Shown: positions 62,050 through 64,000 of the stretch, piece after piece | Position numbering within the stretch: the stretch's first letter is position 1 | Layout of the letters: each line of letters opens with the position of its first letter | Origin: Chloroflexota bacterium | GTDB lineage: Bacteria; Chloroflexota; Anaerolineae; Aggregatilineales; J027 | DNA length: 64,000 nucleotides | Reading direction: 5' to 3' | Assembly: GCA_016234595.1 (NCBI GenBank) | Contig: JACRBG010000031.1 | Span: 1-64,000 of the forward strand | The notes under the pieces: model-generated | What the model saw: the letters and a program-made list of their open reading frames with translations, nothing else | The model's database searches: none | Told to the model about the DNA's origin: nothing | Position numbers and translations under genes: made by a program

Positions 62050-62793
62050 ATGAGAGTCGCGGTCTTTTCGGATATTCATGGTAATGCGGTGGCCCTTGAG
62101 GCCATGTTGGATGATTTAAAAACTCAAAATATTGAACAGCTGGTTTGTCTGGGGGATGCCATTCAAGGCGGCCCTCAACCAACTGAGGTGGTGGCCCACT
62201 TACAACAACTAGGCTGCCCCATCGTGATGGGCAATGCCGATGATTGGCTCTTAACAGGCGTGGCAAGTGATGCTGAACAAATCTCAGAAGCTCGTCAAAT
62301 TGAATTAGACACCGTACGCGACTGGCAGTTGTCGCTTCTTTCCGAAGACGACCTGTCGTTTATACGTACCTTTCAGCCAACCATTCGACTGCCGATCGAC
62401 GATGAACGCACTTTGTTATGCTTTCATGGCTCACCCCAATCTTTTGATCATGTCATTCTGCCCCAAACACCGGATGAAGAAGTGCTCCAATATCTCAATC
62501 CCGAGCCGCAGATGATCTACACGGGTGGGCACACCCATATGCAGTTCATACGCCATTTGGGCCGCACGTTCCACTTCAACCCCGGCAGTGTAGGCAGGGC
62601 CTACCGCCACGATCAGGCCGAGGATCGTTTCTGGGTGGATTCATGCGCAGAGTATGCCATCTTAACCTCAAATAATGGGATTCTCGCCCTAGAGTTTCGG
62701 CGCGTCCCTTTCGACGTGGTACGCCTCATGAGCGTTTATCAGACCAGTGGGCGACCCTATGCCGAGGAAGCCATTGCCCAATATGGGTCGTGA
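62050..62793 (+). CDS. Metallophosphoesterase (YfcE/MJ0936-like)
   Basis: 247 residues. The calcineurin-like metal motifs are in order: FSDIHGN, CLGDAIQGGP, VMGNADDW (in place of GNHD), CFHGSP and YTGGHTHM, then FNPGSVG. I start at ATG 62050 (MRVAVFSDIHGN) with AAGGGG upstream, because the family begins there; the open frame upstream is not conserved. It is a two-metal phosphodiesterase or phosphatase in the cytosol. The substrate is unknown. Confidence 0.88.
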   Translation: MRVAVFSDIHGNAVALEAMLDDLKTQNIEQLVCLGDAIQGGPQPTEVVAHLQQLGCPIVMGNADDWLLTGVASDAEQISEARQIELDTVRDWQLSLLSEDDLSFIRTFQPTIRLPIDDERTLLCFHGSPQSFDHVILPQTPDEEVLQYLNPEPQMIYTGGHTHMQFIRHLGRTFHFNPGSVGRAYRHDQAEDRFWVDSCAEYAILTSNNGILALEFRRVPFDVVRLMSVYQTSGRPYAEEAIAQYGS

Positions 62794-63212
62794 CAATGGT
62801 AGGAGCTGAATGGTTTTCTATGGTCGTGAACCGAGCGATTTACCAAAATTCGTAGACGGGACCTCCAACAAGCGTTACAACTGAAAAAGGACAGTACCCC
62901 GGAACAAGGTTTAAAATCCATTTAATGACAACACGACACTGACGCCCAAATCATGGTGTGGGCACAGGCCCACCGTTATGTGCGAGCGCTGATTTGCTCA
63001 GAGCGTCAGGCTTGGATATCAAAGACGGTTGCTCAAACAACGCACAAGCCATGAATGTGGCCTGAATGCTGCTGCTGACGGGTTGGGGGAATATCTCTCA
63101 ATCCGTTTTTTGCGCTACAGGTAGGCTCATGTAATGTCATCTTGGTTGCCGCCATCAATTTCGATTTCCTTGACTTTTTTTGTGATCTGTGATATTTTTT
63201 TTGAGAAATTAA
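62794..63212. other. Intergenic region with decayed coding-like sequence
   Basis: Around 62840-63060 one plus-strand frame shows stretches such as IRRRDLQQALQLKKDSTPEQG and AQIMVWAQAHRYVRALIC-like runs broken by stops, suggesting a decayed gene, possibly a transposase. From 63150 on it is very AT-rich, as expected for the promoter of the next gene. No intact gene is seen. Confidence 0.35.
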
Positions 63213-63238
63213 CTAAAGCGCTTTAGTAAAGCGCTTTA
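63213..63238 (+). promoter_or_regulatory. Two adjacent LacI-type operators
   Basis: CTAAAGCGCTTTAG (63213-63226) is a perfect 14-bp palindrome, and TAAAGCGCTTTA (63227-63238) a perfect 12-bp one. Their centres are 13 bp apart. They lie just before the LacI-family gene, so autoregulation is likely. Confidence 0.65.
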
Positions 63239-63251
63239 TTAGGAATAAATT

Positions 63252-64000
63252 TTGAGAAAAACACAAGTTACCGCCCAACAAGTCGCAGAGCGCGCCGGTG
63301 TTTCATTAACTACCGTTTCGTTTGTAATGAACAACAAAACGGGCGCGAGTATCAGCGAGGCAACTCGGCTTAAAGTGTTGGATGCCGCTGAAGAACTCGG
63401 CTATTTCCCCCACATTACAGCGCGATCGTTGGCGCGTGGTCGCACTTCAAATATTGGACTGTTGTTGTTCCGCCCACATCAACGTATTTTCATTGACCCC
63501 TTCATGCCAAACCTGATCACTGGTTTTAGCGAGATCGCTAATCAGGAAGGTTATCGGCTATTGGTGCAAAACATTGATGACAGCGACATTATCACGCCTG
63601 TTAAGACCATGCTGCGCGGTGGCGAAGTAGCCGGTTTGGTAGTGGCAGGCTTCGATGTTGAAAACGGTGATATGCTGCTCCCCTTGATTAAAGATGGCTA
63701 CCCGGTTGTGCCGATTGACCCCATGAACAATCCGGCGATTTCCTATGTTTCGATTGACCATCCCTCCGGGGTTAAAGATGTTATCTACCATCTGATTCGG
63801 CTTAATCACACCAAAATCGGGTGCATCACCTATGGCCCATTTAATCGCGTCAAACAACGGTTGCAGGCTTATCGGCAAGCCCTTGAATCCTCCGGAATCG
63901 CCTATGACGAAGGCCTCATTCGTGAAGGTCAATATGACCCCGAAACGGGCTATTTAGCAGCATTGTCGTTGTTACGCGAACGGCCTGATATGACCGCGAT
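63252..64000 (+). CDS. LacI-family regulator, cut by the window end
   Basis: About 249 codons are present. From TTG 63252 (AGGA upstream) the protein reads RKTQVTAQQVAERAGVSLTT, then VSFVMNNKTGASISEATRLK, the LacI HTH and hinge, with YFPHITARSLARGRTSNIGL leading into the sugar-binding core (VAGLVVAGFD, VSIDHPSGVKDVIYHLI, IGCITYGPFNRVKQRLQAYRQAL). The C-terminus and any downstream transport operon lie outside. A start at another TTG or GTG is possible. Confidence 0.88.
   Translation, partial: MRKTQVTAQQVAERAGVSLTTVSFVMNNKTGASISEATRLKVLDAAEELGYFPHITARSLARGRTSNIGLLLFRPHQRIFIDPFMPNLITGFSEIANQEGYRLLVQNIDDSDIITPVKTMLRGGEVAGLVVAGFDVENGDMLLPLIKDGYPVVPIDPMNNPAISYVSIDHPSGVKDVIYHLIRLNHTKIGCITYGPFNRVKQRLQAYRQALESSGIAYDEGLIREGQYDPETGYLAALSLLRERPDMTA

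Overview
The window looks like an accessory-rich stretch of a Chloroflexota chromosome, perhaps Anaerolineae-like. This rests on gene families, not on a marker gene. The families are the fused RhaE-RhaW enzyme next to an RhaSTPQ-type transporter, large LacI and DeoR sugar regulators, a TIR-FGE fusion, BTAD/NB-ARC/TPR regulators and Thr-rich SH3b secreted proteins. No rRNA or tRNA gene was recognised.

Layout. 0-1.4 kb: three broken transposase remnants. 1.6-3.0 kb: a cytochrome P450 overlapping a small ABM-like protein. 3.1-5.6 kb (minus): a two-component system with SHOCT and Met/His-rich secreted proteins, probably metal responsive. 5.7-19.3 kb: L-rhamnose utilisation. A DeoR/sugar-binding fusion regulator is divergent from rhaT-rhaP-rhaQ-rhaS-rhaM-rhaA-rhaB-tandem aldolase-rhaEW. 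Transport, mutarotation, isomerisation, phosphorylation, aldol cleavage and lactaldehyde oxidation are all encoded. 19.4-28.9 kb (minus): a galactan operon with a LacI regulator, cytosolic GH53, sugar-binding protein, two permeases, GH42 and secreted GH53. The import ATPase is not in the window. 29-42.4 kb: a large orphan sensor kinase, a ClC channel, a BBE-type oxidoreductase with a divergent TetR, a DUF1003 protein behind a structured leader, a pectinacetylesterase-like protein, an SH3b protein, a PP-loop enzyme and a DUF3592-like membrane protein.

42.36-47.76 kb looks like a small integrative element. An intact tyrosine recombinase sits beside one of two copies of an exact 36-bp direct repeat, and weaker homology continues from the repeat for about 200 bp. 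The copies break host genes in the reciprocal way expected from integration. The cargo is a BTAD/NB-ARC/TPR regulator split by a probable one-base frameshift.

49.7-58.8 kb is an island with IS remnants at both edges (ISAs1-like left, IS3-like right). It holds a Pmp3-like peptide, a TIR-FGE fusion and a tightly coupled four-gene operon: degenerate HIT domain fused to a methyltransferase, large helical domain fused to a methyltransferase, catalytic HIT protein, and divergent DUF89/ARMT1-like protein. I do not recognise this combination; it is the best candidate here for an undescribed system.

59-64 kb: a two-subunit Mo-hydroxylase (isoquinoline 1-oxidoreductase type), a metallophosphoesterase, decayed sequence, and a LacI regulator running off the end behind two palindromic operators.
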